A stretch of 64,000 nt of DNA. It comes from Brevibacillus fortis. Lineage in GTDB: Bacteria > Bacillota > Bacilli > Brevibacillales > Brevibacillaceae. This document shows, piece by piece, positions 32,167-41,433 of the stretch; position 1 is the stretch's first letter, and every line of letters starts with the position of its first letter. The stretch covers positions 1 through 64,000 of the forward strand of contig NZ_PXZM01000041.1 in assembly GCF_003013395.1 (NCBI RefSeq), in the 5' to 3' direction. The notes under the pieces are model-generated. The model was given only the letters and a program-made list of their open reading frames with translations. It was not told the origin of the DNA and did not search any database. A program made the translations under genes and the position numbers.

Positions 32167-33284
32167 CGGAACAAACGCATGGCTCTTGTGCTGGATGTGG
32201 GATTACCATTCAGATTACAGACGCGAAAAAGCCTGGCTATGCACCTGAATCCGCGCTTGGCAGAAAGGTAGTCATTTGCCAGCGTTGTTATCGCATCAAG
32301 CATTATAATGAAGTAGCTCCCGTAGGAATGGGCGATGACGACTTCCTTAAGATTTTGGACGGCATCGGCTCTACGCAGGCGCTTGTTGTGATGGTTGTCG
32401 ATATTTTTGATTTCCAAGGCTCCTGGCTCAAAGGATTGCCACGCTTTGTCGGGAAAAACCCGATCTTGCTCGTGGGTAACAAGGTTGATCTGCTGCCAAA
32501 AAATATCAATTTAAACCGCGTACGCAACTGGATGCAGCACGAAGCGAAGGAACGCGGATTGCGCCCGGAGGATGTCGTGCTCATCAGCGCGCAAAAAGGG
32601 CTTCACATCGATGAGCTGTTAAATCGCATCGGGGAGCTGCGCAAAGGACGCGATGTTTACATTGTAGGTGTGACCAACGTAGGGAAATCGACAATGATCA
32701 ACCGCATCTTGCATGACTACGGTGCGGCTGAGCTGGAGATTACCACATCGCCATTCCCAGGTACGACGCTGGACAAAATCGAGATTCCACTCGAGGACGG
32801 CCGCTCCATTTTCGATACGCCAGGAATTATTAATCGCGATCAGATCGGACACATGGTATCCCCGACTGACCTCCGAAAGATTACACCGACCAGCCGTATC
32901 AACTCCAAGGTATATCAGCTTGACGATGGTCAATCACTCTTTTTGGGTGGCCTAGCTCGTATCGACTTTGTACGCGGAGAGAGACAGCCGTTAATCGTCT
33001 ATGCGGATAACGACCTGTACATTCATCGGACGAAACTGGAAAAAGCGGATGAAGTGATGGAAAAGCATCACGGAACCTTGCTGGTACCACCAACAGGGGA
33101 GGAGGCTGCGAAGGCACTTCCGCCATTTGTAAAGCACACCTTTAAAATCAACAAGTCCACCACGACGACTGACATCGTGATCTCCGGTTTGGGCTGGGTC
33201 AGCATCCAAGGAAAACACGAAGCGAGTGTTGTCGTTCATGCACCTAAAGGCGTAAGTGTTGGGATGCGCAAAGGGCTGATCTAG
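32163..33284 (+). CDS. yqeH: Ribosome biogenesis GTPase YqeH
   Basis: This GTPase of 373 residues is circularly permuted. It has an N-terminal zinc finger (CAGCGITIQ ... CQRCYRIKHYNEV, about 9-45). The GTPase motifs then appear in permuted order: NKVDLLP (G4), SAQKGLHIDEL (G5), GVTNVGKSTMINR (G1), and IFDTPGI (G3). A C-terminal RNA/protein-binding region follows. YqeH is needed for 30S subunit assembly. Its ATG overlaps the yqeG stop by four bases and GAGGAG lies 5 bases before it. Confidence 0.95.
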   Translation: MTEQTHGSCAGCGITIQITDAKKPGYAPESALGRKVVICQRCYRIKHYNEVAPVGMGDDDFLKILDGIGSTQALVVMVVDIFDFQGSWLKGLPRFVGKNPILLVGNKVDLLPKNINLNRVRNWMQHEAKERGLRPEDVVLISAQKGLHIDELLNRIGELRKGRDVYIVGVTNVGKSTMINRILHDYGAAELEITTSPFPGTTLDKIEIPLEDGRSIFDTPGIINRDQIGHMVSPTDLRKITPTSRINSKVYQLDDGQSLFLGGLARIDFVRGERQPLIVYADNDLYIHRTKLEKADEVMEKHHGTLLVPPTGEEAAKALPPFVKHTFKINKSTTTTDIVISGLGWVSIQGKHEASVVVHAPKGVSVGMRKGLI

Positions 33285-33359
33285 CGTAAGCAATAAAAGT
33301 CGAGTTAGCCTTGCCCCTTGCCATATGCTATAGAGAGACGTCCGGGGAGGAAAAGCTCC

Positions 33360-34211
33360 ATGATTACAAGCAAAACACAGCTGGTTGGCCTGTTTGGGCA
33401 TCCAGTTTCCCACTCGCAATCACCGATGATGCACAATACAGCTTTTTCAGAGACCGGGTTGGGATTTGCCTATGCTGCGTTCGACGTTGAACCGGAAAAT
33501 CTGGAAGATGCAGTCGCGGGTATTCGCGCATTAGGCTTGAAAGGGATTAACGTCACGATCCCCCACAAGGTTGCTATCATGCCGATGCTGGATGAAATCG
33601 ATCCGCTTGCCAAACGAATTGGTGCCGTCAATACCGTCGTTTCTCGTGATGGACGCTTGATCGGCTACAACACAGATGGGATGGGCTATGTTCGTTCGCT
33701 TGTGGAAGAGACGGGAATCGTTCTTGAAAAGCAAGTAGTCACCATGGTAGGGGCTGGAGGCGCTGCGCGTGCAGTGGCGTTTACCTTGGCTGAACAAGGA
33801 GTCAAGGAAATTCGCATCATCAATCGTTCCCGTGAAAGAGCCGCAGTATTGGCTGAGCATGTTGGTACGATTGTACCTACGAAAATCGTAGAACAAGGCG
33901 AAGGTGAAGCTGCCATTGCAGACTCTTCGCTGTTGATCAATACGACATCGATCGGAATGCTGCCAAACGTACAGGAGACACCTGTGCCAGCAGAATGGCT
34001 TCATTCTGGATTAACGGTAAGCGATCTGATTTATAACCCGCTCGAGACACGTCTGCTCAAAGAAGCGCGTGCCATCGGAGCCACTGTTCATTCCGGCATC
34101 GGCATGTTCGTGAATCAAGGTGCACTGGCTTTCGAGCTGTGGACGGGCGAACGAGCACCAACTGGGGTTATGCGTGAGGTCGTCTTGCAACAATTAAAGA
34201 AAACAACCTGA
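33360..34211 (+). CDS. aroE: Shikimate dehydrogenase
   Basis: A 283-residue NADP-dependent enzyme that reduces 3-dehydroshikimate in aromatic amino acid synthesis. The substrate motifs are [14 protein letters not shown] (about 13-26) and GINVTIPHK with the catalytic Lys, plus NTDGMGYV. The cofactor loop is [12 protein letters not shown] (about 129-140), followed by IINRSRERA. The C-terminal [18 protein letters not shown] is typical. ATG 33360 follows GGGGAGGAAAAGCTCC. It lies 75 bases after yqeH in the conserved block. Confidence 0.95.
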   Translation: MITSKTQLVGLFGHPVSHSQSPMMHNTAFSETGLGFAYAAFDVEPENLEDAVAGIRALGLKGINVTIPHKVAIMPMLDEIDPLAKRIGAVNTVVSRDGRLIGYNTDGMGYVRSLVEETGIVLEKQVVTMVGAGGAARAVAFTLAEQGVKEIRIINRSRERAAVLAEHVGTIVPTKIVEQGEGEAAIADSSLLINTTSIGMLPNVQETPVPAEWLHSGLTVSDLIYNPLETRLLKEARAIGATVHSGIGMFVNQGALAFELWTGERAPTGVMREVVLQQLKKTT

Positions 34212-34239
34212 TTGCAGGATGTAAAAGGAGGCATTGCCG

Positions 34240-34530
34240 ATGTTGACTGGCAAGCAAAAGCGCTTTTTGCGCGCAGAAGCACATCATCTCACCCCCATTT
34301 TCCAAGTAGGAAAAGGCGGCGTAAACGAAAATATGATCACGCAGATCAAAGAAGCGTTGGAAGTACGTGAATTGATCAAGGTAGCGATTTTGCAAAACAA
34401 TAATGACGATAAACATCAAGTAGCAGAAGATTTGGCAGCAGGTGCAGGAGCAGAGCTCGTGCAGTTGATTGGCCATACGGTTGTCTTGTACAAAGAGTCC
34501 CGGGAGAACAAGACGATCAAGCTGCCATAA
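34240..34530 (+). CDS. yhbY: Ribosome assembly RNA-binding protein YhbY/YqeI
   Basis: A 96-residue CRM-domain protein. It starts LTGKQKRFLRAEAHHL and carries the GxxG RNA-binding loop in FQVGKGGVNENM (about residues 25-36). These proteins associate with pre-50S particles. AAGGAGG lies 8 bases before the ATG at 34240. It is 28 bases after aroE and 14 bases before nadD. Confidence 0.93.
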   Translation: MLTGKQKRFLRAEAHHLTPIFQVGKGGVNENMITQIKEALEVRELIKVAILQNNNDDKHQVAEDLAAGAGAELVQLIGHTVVLYKESRENKTIKLP

Positions 34531-34544
34531 GTGACCTGCATGCG

Positions 34545-35138
34545 ATGAGACAGCCAATCAAGCAAGTAGGGATCATGGGTGGAACGTTCGACCCGATTCA
34601 TTGCGGGCACTTGCTGGCGGCCGAACAAGCCAGAGAGCAAGCGGACCTGGATGAAGTCTGGTTTATGCCAACACACGTTCCACCGCACAAAAAGAGAGAG
34701 AGTCTGACGCTGGCGCATCACCGCTTGCAAATGGCTCAGCTCGCCGTGTCTGATCACGAGGTGTTTCGTGTTACAGATGTAGAGTTCGAAAGAGAAGGTC
34801 CATCGTACACCTATGAAACGATGGTTCAGCTCATCAGGCAGTTTCCGGATTGCCGGTTTTCCTTTATCATGGGAGGAGATATGGTAAAAATCTTGCCCAA
34901 ATGGTACCAGTACCAAGAGCTGATTCATATGGTACGCTTTATAGGTCTGGCGAGGCCAGGAACCGAACTGGATCGGGAATCGAGCGAGGACGTCACATTT
35001 GTGGAAATGCCTGTTTGGGACATTTCCTCTACGATGATTCGCGAGAAGGCAGCTGCCGGGAAAAGCATCCGTTATCTTGTGCCTGATGCCGTGGAGCGTT
35101 ATATAAAGGAGAACCGAATCTATGAAACTTTTGGATAA
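34545..35138 (+). CDS. nadD: Nicotinate-nucleotide adenylyltransferase
   Basis: The 197-residue enzyme transfers AMP to nicotinate mononucleotide in NAD synthesis. The nucleotidyltransferase motif GGTFDPIHCGHLLAAEQ (about 12-28) and the late DISSTMIREK (ISxxxxR-type) are both present, with FIMGGDMV between. The ribosome site is weak (GTGACCTGC), so translation probably depends on coupling to yhbY. It overlaps yqeK by 17 bases. Confidence 0.95.
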   Translation: MRQPIKQVGIMGGTFDPIHCGHLLAAEQAREQADLDEVWFMPTHVPPHKKRESLTLAHHRLQMAQLAVSDHEVFRVTDVEFEREGPSYTYETMVQLIRQFPDCRFSFIMGGDMVKILPKWYQYQELIHMVRFIGLARPGTELDRESSEDVTFVEMPVWDISSTMIREKAAAGKSIRYLVPDAVERYIKENRIYETFG

Positions 35139-35718
35139 TCGGGAAGAGCTTCTCGTTCGCGTACGGCAACAAATGCATGAGAAACGCTACAAGCACACGC
35201 TCGGGGTGGCTGCGTCAGCTCGCGAGCTGGCAGAGAGATTCGGTGCGGATCCTGACAAAGCCGAGCTTGCTGGTCTCTTGCACGATTACTGTAAGTGCTG
35301 GCCTGTGGAAAAAATGTTCGAGATTCTCGTGCGCCACGATATGCCTACAGAGCTTTTGGAAGGGGAAAAAGAGCTGTGGCACGCCTTTGCAGCAGCTATT
35401 GTGATACAGACTGATCTGGGTGTGACGGATACAGATATTTTACAAGCCGTTCGCTACCATACAACAGGTCGGGCTGGCATGTCCCTGTTAGAAAAAGTCG
35501 TTTGTGTGGCAGACTATATAGAACCAAACCGGGTTTACCCTGGTGTCGATTTTATTCGCGCCAAAGCCATGCATGATTTGGATGCCGCCCTGGCACTTGC
35601 CTTGGGAGGCACGATTCAATTTTTGATAGAGAAGCAGAAGACGGTTTTCCCGTTGACATTGACCGCATATAACGATTTGATTTCCCGCAAAGGGAGAGAA
35701 GGAGGTTTTGATGGTTAA
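35122..35718 (+). CDS. yqeK: YqeK-family HD-domain Ap4A hydrolase
   Basis: A 198-residue HD phosphohydrolase. Metal residues are in KRYKHTLGVA (His), GLLHDYCKCWP (His-Asp), ELWHAFAAA and AVRYHTTGRAGM, with a later Asp in VCVADYIEPNR. YqeK enzymes split Ap4A symmetrically into ADP. It overlaps nadD by 17 bases and rsfS by 8, so the three are tightly coupled. Confidence 0.92.
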   Translation: MKLLDNREELLVRVRQQMHEKRYKHTLGVAASARELAERFGADPDKAELAGLLHDYCKCWPVEKMFEILVRHDMPTELLEGEKELWHAFAAAIVIQTDLGVTDTDILQAVRYHTTGRAGMSLLEKVVCVADYIEPNRVYPGVDFIRAKAMHDLDAALALALGGTIQFLIEKQKTVFPLTLTAYNDLISRKGREGGFDG

Positions 35719-36067
35719 AACAGTAGAAGATTTGGCACAATTGGTAGTGAAGGCAGCAGAGGACAAGAAGGCAGAGAATTTGAAGGTGCTCGATATTAGA
35801 AAGCTTTCCGTGATCGCAGACTACTTCATGATTTGCCACGGTAACAATGAACGTCAAGTACAGGCAATTGTTCGCGAAATTCGTGATCAAGCCCACAAAA
35901 ACGGCTTTGACGTTCGCGGTATCGAGGGAGCGGACGAAGGTCGCTGGGTACTGGTTGATCTGGGCGATATCGTCATTCACGTCTTCCATCGCGAAGATCG
36001 CGAGTTTTACAACCTGGAGCGCCTGTGGAAGGACGCAGAGGAAGTTTCCTTCAGCGCGCAAGGGTAA
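35711..36067 (+). CDS. rsfS: Ribosome silencing factor RsfS
   Basis: A 118-residue protein of the RsfS/Iojap family (KTVEDLAQLVVKAAEDKKAE, then VIADYFMICHGNNERQV, GADEGRWVLVDLGDIVIHVF). It binds uL14 on the 50S subunit and prevents subunit joining in starvation. AGAAGGAGG lies at good spacing before the ATG at 35711. It overlaps yqeK and is 6 bases from the yqeM start. Confidence 0.95.
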   Translation: MVKTVEDLAQLVVKAAEDKKAENLKVLDIRKLSVIADYFMICHGNNERQVQAIVREIRDQAHKNGFDVRGIEGADEGRWVLVDLGDIVIHVFHREDREFYNLERLWKDAEEVSFSAQG

Positions 36068-36073
36068 GGTCAG

Positions 36074-36823
36074 ATGGCATATGCACACATGGCCGCTGTA
36101 TATGACAGACTGATGGCCGATACCCCTTATGACCAATGGCTCGATTGGGTTGAGCGCAATTGGGGAAAGGGAGAGAAGCCTGTGCGGGTCATTGATCTGG
36201 GCTGTGGGACGGGCACGATTGCAATCCCACTCGCCAAGCGGGGATACCGTGTTTCGGGTGTGGATCTCTCCACAGAAATGCTTGCAATTGCCTATGACAA
36301 AATGAGGCAAGAGCAAGTGGATGTGTCGTGGGTCGAACAGGATATGCGGGAGCTTTCGTTGCCAGAAGCGGATGCGGTCATCTCCTTGTGTGATTCATTG
36401 AGCTACCTGACGGAGGAAGCGGATGTGCAGGAAACGTTCAAGCGCGTTTTCGCTCATCTCGCGCCTGGTGGGAGCTTTCTGTTTGATGTGCACAGTCCAT
36501 ACAAGATGCTGCACATTTTCGGAGATGAGACGTTCACACACGTAGAAGATGAAGTTTCGTACATTTGGCAATGTTTTTGCGACCCGCTGCGACTGGAGGT
36601 AGAGCATCAGCTAACGTTTTTCATTCGTCAGCCAAACGGTTTGTATGAGCGGATGGAAGAAGAGCATTGGCAACGGGCTTATCAGCCTGTCCAACTGATG
36701 CGCTGGCTGACAGATGCCGGCTTCACAGACATTGTCATCACCGCTGATTACTCGGATATGCCGCCACAAGAAGCGAGTGAGCGCCTATTTTTTTCAGCCC
36801 GCAAGCCGAAAAGTTTGACATGA
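36074..36823 (+). CDS. yqeM: SAM-dependent methyltransferase YqeM
   Basis: A class I methyltransferase of 249 residues. The SAM-binding glycine loop is VIDLGCGTGTIAIPLA (about 39-54), followed by GVDLSTEM, QDMREL and a long C-terminal beta sheet (IWQCFCDPLRLEVEHQLTFF). The acceptor is unknown. It is the last gene of the yqeG block. The promoter of leuS begins inside its last codons, with the TTGACA box spanning the Leu-Thr codons and the stop following at once. Confidence 0.9.
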   Translation: MAYAHMAAVYDRLMADTPYDQWLDWVERNWGKGEKPVRVIDLGCGTGTIAIPLAKRGYRVSGVDLSTEMLAIAYDKMRQEQVDVSWVEQDMRELSLPEADAVISLCDSLSYLTEEADVQETFKRVFAHLAPGGSFLFDVHSPYKMLHIFGDETFTHVEDEVSYIWQCFCDPLRLEVEHQLTFFIRQPNGLYERMEEEHWQRAYQPVQLMRWLTDAGFTDIVITADYSDMPPQEASERLFFSARKPKSLT

Positions 36824-36844
36824 TTGGTTCGGATTGACTATAAT
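36815..36844 (+). promoter_or_regulatory. Sigma-A promoter of the T-box/leuS unit
   Basis: A perfect TTGACA (36815-36820), an 18-base spacer and a perfect TATAAT (36839-36844). The -35 box lies within the last codons of yqeM. Confidence 0.8.
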
Positions 36845-36851
36845 GGCGTTA

Positions 36852-37140
36852 TAACTACAGATTTCGACGCGTTTAAGAGGAGTAGTAAGAATAGGATTCG
36901 AGCATTCACAGAGAGTTGACGGATGGTGCAAGTCAACCCGGATCTATCTGAACTCACCTCCCAGCACTTGCCCCCAAGGTCATTCAAGCAATGATTGCGT
37001 AAGGGTGAGCGGCTTATCCCCGATACGGATGAAACAAGTGGGTGAATGCATGTCATTTGCCAATCTGGGTGGTACCGCGGGAATGTTAAATAACCTCTCG
37101 TCCCTTTCGCAAGAGCGATCTGGGATGTGGGGTTTTCTTT
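36852..37140 (+). promoter_or_regulatory. T-box leader of leuS with antiterminator and terminator
   Basis: The hallmark T-box GGGTGGTACCGCGG lies at 37067-37080. It is followed by a terminator helix, AACCTCTCGTCCC (37092-37104) / GGGATGTGGGGTT (37122-37134) and TTCTTT. The Stem I region contains AGTAGTAAGAATAGG near 36880 and a GAACTCACC segment in which CTC (36953-36955), a leucine codon followed by A, is the likely specifier. Uncharged tRNA-Leu would stabilise the antiterminator and let leuS be transcribed. Confidence 0.9.
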
Positions 37141-37177
37141 ATTATTTTCACCTATTTTAAGATGGGAGTGCTTTACC

Positions 37178-39595
37178 ATGGTATTCAGTCATCAAAATGT
37201 CGAAAAGAAGTGGCAGCAATATTGGGAGCAGAACAAGACCTTCAAAACCTCAGAGGATGAGGGCAAGAAAAAGTTTTACGCACTCGACATGTTCCCGTAT
37301 CCATCCGGTGCCGGACTGCACGTAGGACATCCGGAAGGCTATACGGCTACTGATATTTTGTCCCGCATGAAGCGGATGCAAGGATATAACGTTCTCCATC
37401 CAATGGGTTGGGATGCGTTTGGCCTGCCAGCGGAGCAATACGCGCTCGATACCGGAAACGATCCGGCAGAATTCACCGAGCACAATATCAACACCTTCCG
37501 TCGCCAGATCAAGTCGCTCGGATTTTCTTACGACTGGGATCGCGAAATCAATACGACCGATCCGCATTACTACAAGTGGACACAATGGATTTTTACGAAG
37601 CTGTATGAGCACGGCTTGGCTTATATTGACGAGGTAGCTGTAAACTGGTGCCCTGCTCTGGGAACGGTTTTGGCAAATGAAGAAGTCATTGACGGGAAAA
37701 GTGAGCGTGGCGGACATCCAGTAGAACGCCGCCCGATGAAACAATGGGTTCTGAAAATTACAGCGTATGCTGAAAGACTGATCGCTGACCTGGATGAACT
37801 GGATTGGCCAGAGAGCATCAAGGAAATGCAGCGCAACTGGATCGGTCGTTCTGAAGGGGCAGAAGTAACCTTTGGTATCGAAGGTCACGACGAAACCTTC
37901 ACCGTCTTTACGACTCGTCCAGACACTCTCTACGGCGCAACCTATGCGGTACTGGCTCCTGAGCACAAGCTGGTTGAGCAAATTACCGTACCAGCTCAAA
38001 GAGAAGCAGTGGAAGCGTACCTGGATCAAGCAAAACGCAAAAGCGACCTGGAGCGTACCGATCTGGCGAAAGAAAAAACAGGGGTATTTACCGGAGCGTA
38101 TGCGATCAACCCGGTGAACGGCGAGCGTCTGCCAATCTGGATTGCAGATTACGTACTGATCAGCTACGGAACAGGCTCTATCATGGCGGTTCCAGCGCAT
38201 GATGAACGCGACTATGAGTTCGCGAAAACATTCGATCTGCCAATCAAGCAAGTAATCGCTGGCGGAGATATCTCCAAAGAAGCGTATGCAGGCGACGGAG
38301 AGCACATCAACTCCGGCATGCTCGATGGTTTGAACAAAGAACAGGCTATCAGCAAAATGATCGAGTGGCTGGACGCGGAAGGAAAAGGAAATCGCAAGGT
38401 AACGTACCGTCTGCGCGACTGGTTGTTCAGCCGTCAACGCTACTGGGGTGAGCCAATTCCGATTCTCCATCTGGAAGATGGCACGATGAAGGTCGTTCCA
38501 GAATCCGAACTGCCAATCGTGTTGCCAAAAACAAAAGAAATCAAACCATCCGGTACAGGTGAATCGCCATTGGCAAACATTACGGATTGGGTAAACATCG
38601 TCGATCCGGAAACAGGCATGAAAGCACGACGTGAGACAAACACGATGCCGCAATGGGCGGGTAGCTGCTGGTACTTCCTACGCTTCATCGATCCACACAA
38701 TGACAAAGCATTGGCTGATCCTGACAAGCTGAAAGAATGGTTGCCAATCGACATTTACATTGGTGGTGCTGAGCACGCAGTACTGCACTTGCTCTACTCT
38801 CGCTTCTGGCACAAGTTCCTGTATGATATCGGTGTCGTACCAACCAAGGAACCATTCCAAAAGCTGTTTAACCAAGGGATGATTCTGGGTGAAAACAACG
38901 AGAAAATGAGTAAGTCCAAAGGCAACGTCGTAAACCCAGACGATATCATCGACAGCCATGGTGCCGACACGCTGCGCATGTACGAAATGTTCATGGGACC
39001 ACTGGATGCTTCGATCGCTTGGTCGACAAAAGGTTTGGATGGCGCACGTCGCTTCCTGGATCGTGTCTATCGCCTGTTCGTAAATGACAACGGTGAGCTG
39101 AACGAAAAAATCGTGGATACGTCCAAAGTGGCTGGCATGGAGCGCGTTTACCACCAGACCGTGAAAAAAGTAACCGAAGACTACGAGGGCCTGCGTTTCA
39201 ATACAGGTATCTCTCAGTTGATGGTATTCGTTAACGAAGCATACAAAGCAGAAGTTCTGCCGAAGAAATTCATGGAGGACTTTGTGAAAATGCTGTCTCC
39301 AATCGCTCCGCACTTGGGTGAAGAGCTGTGGGCGAAACTGGGCCACAGCGAAAGCCTGGCATACGAAGCATGGCCTACGCATGACGAAGCGAAGCTGGTC
39401 GAAGACGAGGTAGAAATCGTCCTGCAAATTAACGGCAAAAACAAAGAGAAGCTGCTCATCGCTTCTGATTCCACCAAAGAACAGATGGAAGAGATGGCGA
39501 AAAACAACGAGATGATTAAAGAAATGATCGAAGGAAAAACGATCGTCAAAGTCATCGCTGTTCCGGGCAAGCTGGTAAATATCGTCATTCGTTAA
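37178..39595 (+). CDS. leuS: Leucyl-tRNA synthetase
   Basis: A class I synthetase of 805 residues. It has the HIGH-type motif [17 protein letters not shown] (about 38-54), the editing CP1 domain ([20 protein letters not shown]), and [14 protein letters not shown] (about 576-589). The zinc/leucine-specific regions and the C-terminal tRNA-binding domain are present. It charges tRNA-Leu and edits mischarged products. ATG 37178 follows GATGGGAGTG. A T-box leader controls it. Confidence 0.97.
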   Translation: MVFSHQNVEKKWQQYWEQNKTFKTSEDEGKKKFYALDMFPYPSGAGLHVGHPEGYTATDILSRMKRMQGYNVLHPMGWDAFGLPAEQYALDTGNDPAEFTEHNINTFRRQIKSLGFSYDWDREINTTDPHYYKWTQWIFTKLYEHGLAYIDEVAVNWCPALGTVLANEEVIDGKSERGGHPVERRPMKQWVLKITAYAERLIADLDELDWPESIKEMQRNWIGRSEGAEVTFGIEGHDETFTVFTTRPDTLYGATYAVLAPEHKLVEQITVPAQREAVEAYLDQAKRKSDLERTDLAKEKTGVFTGAYAINPVNGERLPIWIADYVLISYGTGSIMAVPAHDERDYEFAKTFDLPIKQVIAGGDISKEAYAGDGEHINSGMLDGLNKEQAISKMIEWLDAEGKGNRKVTYRLRDWLFSRQRYWGEPIPILHLEDGTMKVVPESELPIVLPKTKEIKPSGTGESPLANITDWVNIVDPETGMKARRETNTMPQWAGSCWYFLRFIDPHNDKALADPDKLKEWLPIDIYIGGAEHAVLHLLYSRFWHKFLYDIGVVPTKEPFQKLFNQGMILGENNEKMSKSKGNVVNPDDIIDSHGADTLRMYEMFMGPLDASIAWSTKGLDGARRFLDRVYRLFVNDNGELNEKIVDTSKVAGMERVYHQTVKKVTEDYEGLRFNTGISQLMVFVNEAYKAEVLPKKFMEDFVKMLSPIAPHLGEELWAKLGHSESLAYEAWPTHDEAKLVEDEVEIVLQINGKNKEKLLIASDSTKEQMEEMAKNNEMIKEMIEGKTIVKVIAVPGKLVNIVIR

Positions 39596-39621
39596 GTAAA
39601 GGACAGTGAGAAATGAGAAGA

Positions 39622-39662
39622 GGAGTGGAGCCTGTGAGTGACAGGTATCCACTCCTTTTTTC
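39622..39662 (+). terminator. Intrinsic terminator after leuS
   Basis: GGAGTGGAGCCTGT / ACAGGTATCCACTCC stem followed by TTTTTTC. Confidence 0.88.
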
Positions 39663-39688
39663 GTAGAGCAACGCTTCTTCGTCTTGCG

Positions 39689-40522
39689 CTAAAGTGGCTG
39701 ATTGTTCAAATTTCGTGCAACCAGTTCCTGATCCTCGGCAAACTTTGCTTGTGTACGACGAAATACTTGGGCGAAAAGACCAGGAATACCGTCTTGCAAA
39801 GGAATCAGTCCTTCCCCAGTAATTCCACCGGGCACGCAGACCCTCTTTTGTAGAGTAGGAAGGGTGAAAGCTTCTTCGCGTAAAAGATCTGCGATCCCAA
39901 TTAGCATTTGCGTGGTCATGTAGGTAGCAGCATCTTCGGAAATGCCAGTTTCTTCAACAGCTTCGTGAATCATTTGCTGCAAAATATAGCTAATAAACGC
40001 TGGCCCGCAACTGACAATGTCAGAAGTAATTCGTAAAAAAGGCTCCGAAATCTCAATAGGGGAGCTAATATGGGCAAACAGGCTACGTATAATTTGACGT
40101 TGCTCCTCTTGGATGCGTGATCCAAATTCACATAAGCTGACACCACTCATTACGGCATTTGTTATAGAAGGAACGACTCTGGCAACCGCGCATGGAACTT
40201 GAGATTCTAAATCCGCAAGCTTGATCGGACTGGTGATCGTAATCAATAAGTGGTCTGGCGTTAAGGCAGGAGCAATTTGTTCGAGCATCACGCTATATTC
40301 CAGTGGCTTGACGCACAGCACGATCGTTGTCGTTTCTTTGACCAGATCGGCATTGCTGGGCGCGACAATGAGCCCGGGATGTTTTTCTGCTAGTTGCTGC
40401 GCCTTTGCTGGGGTTCTGTTGCTGATAGTGACATGACCAGGAGTCAGCGCCTTGGCTGACAGTAATGATTCAATCAAGATACTGCCCATGCTGCCCGTAC
40501 CAATGAACCCGATTCTATTCAT
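39689..40522 (-). CDS. comER: ComER, pyrroline-5-carboxylate reductase-like late competence protein
   Basis: A 277-residue NAD(P)-binding protein with the P5C reductase fold: MNRIGFIGTGSMGSILIESL (Rossmann loop), ISNRTPAKAQQLAEKHPG, and later VPSITNAVMSGVSL and the C-terminal dimerisation helices. ComER differs from ProC in active-site detail and is linked to sporulation and biofilm regulation in Bacillus. The ATG at 40522 is 7 bases after GGGAGGT; an ATG two codons earlier is too close to the site. It sits upstream of the leuS terminator in a convergent position, and reads in the same direction as comEA, which is unlike B. subtilis. Confidence 0.9.
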   Translation of the reverse strand: MNRIGFIGTGSMGSILIESLLSAKALTPGHVTISNRTPAKAQQLAEKHPGLIVAPSNADLVKETTTIVLCVKPLEYSVMLEQIAPALTPDHLLITITSPIKLADLESQVPCAVARVVPSITNAVMSGVSLCEFGSRIQEEQRQIIRSLFAHISSPIEISEPFLRITSDIVSCGPAFISYILQQMIHEAVEETGISEDAATYMTTQMLIGIADLLREEAFTLPTLQKRVCVPGGITGEGLIPLQDGIPGLFAQVFRRTQAKFAEDQELVARNLNNQPL

Positions 40523-40597
40523 GGGCATACCTCCCTCCAATATTCTTTTCCCATTCTATGTAGGAGTGCCTATGATCATGACCGGATGCTGAGTAAC

Positions 40598-41314
40598 TCA
40601 TTGTACGATCAGCCGATCCTTTATCCGTGAGAACATCTTCTCGCCAATTCCTTCAATCTGTTTCAGGTCATCCGCTGAACGAAAAGGCCCTTGTTTTGAC
40701 CGGTAATCCACGATTGCTTTGGCACGTGCTTCTCCAATCCCGGGAAGGCTCATGAGCTCTTCTACAGTTGCCGTGTTGAGATTAATGGCTGTGGAGGCAC
40801 CAGTGGCCGATACGCGGGCAGCAGATTGTACAAGTCCAATGGATGTAGAGACGGGGGGCTTTACCCCTTTTGGCGGTATGACAACAGCAGATCCATCTGT
40901 GAGCGGCTCTGCCAAATTGATCTGTACAAGGTCGGCATCAGGCAGTGCTCCTCCTGCTTTTTCGATGGCATTTGCGACACGCGTACCTGGTTCAAATTGG
41001 TATAAACCGGGATTTTTCACTTGCCCTTTTACATCGACATAGAGCGGAGGGGGGAGTGCTTCCTTATTCTTCTCTTTATCCTGATCTCTTTCCGGTATCG
41101 ATTTTACAGGCTTGGCAGGTTGAGCAGCTGCTGAATCTTCTTTCAGTTCTTTTGTTTCCAAATTCGATGCTGCATAAGCAGGAGAATGCAATGGTAGTTC
41201 ATCAGTCTTATGCGATTGGTCGCGTTGATATAGCCAATAGCTACAACCGACAAATAGAACAGCCGCAGTTAGCAAGATAAAACGACGATAACGCTCCCAC
41301 CATTCCAGCACCAT
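40598..41314 (-). CDS. comEA: ComEA, DNA receptor of the competence machinery
   Basis: A 238-residue membrane-anchored DNA-binding protein. Residues about 9-27 are a transmembrane segment (RRFILLTAAVLFVGCSYWLY). A Lys/Glu/Ala-rich stalk follows, then an SLBB-like domain (VDVKGQVKNPGLYQFEPG, about 92-150) and a C-terminal helix-hairpin-helix pair (NLNTATVEELMSLPGIGEA ... LKQIEGIGEKMFSRI). It holds incoming DNA outside the membrane. GGGAGGG precedes the ATG. comEB is missing downstream, and the next gene is comER. Confidence 0.92.
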   Translation of the reverse strand: MVLEWWERYRRFILLTAAVLFVGCSYWLYQRDQSHKTDELPLHSPAYAASNLETKELKEDSAAAQPAKPVKSIPERDQDKEKNKEALPPPLYVDVKGQVKNPGLYQFEPGTRVANAIEKAGGALPDADLVQINLAEPLTDGSAVVIPPKGVKPPVSTSIGLVQSAARVSATGASTAINLNTATVEELMSLPGIGEARAKAIVDYRSKQGPFRSADDLKQIEGIGEKMFSRIKDRLIVQ

Positions 41315-41357
41315 AACAAAAAGCCCTCCCGTCCTTCACATAGCGATACGTTCATAG

Positions 41358-41373
41358 AGAGAACTTGTTCTCT
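41358..41373. promoter_or_regulatory. Perfect inverted repeat upstream of comEA
   Basis: AGAGAAC TT GTTCTCT (41358-41373) has seven-base perfect arms with a two-base centre. It is 44 bases before comEA and 60 bases after the asnB stop. It does not match the Bacillus LexA box (four-base centre) or a ComK box. It could be an operator or a short terminator stem. Confidence 0.5.
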
Positions 41374-41433
41374 ATCAACGATGCTACGAAAAGTAAGAGA
41401 GGGTCTGCAAATCTATTTATCGCGTTTTCGCTG

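Noticed and set aside
37250-38653. 467-residue minus-strand frame inside leuS
   Set aside because: It is a long antisense frame caused by codon bias in leuS; the plus-strand gene has all synthetase motifs.
41358-41373. LexA box for SOS control of comEA
   Set aside because: The arms GAAC/GTTC are separated by two bases, while the Bacillus LexA site has four, so the repeat was kept only as an unassigned palindrome.
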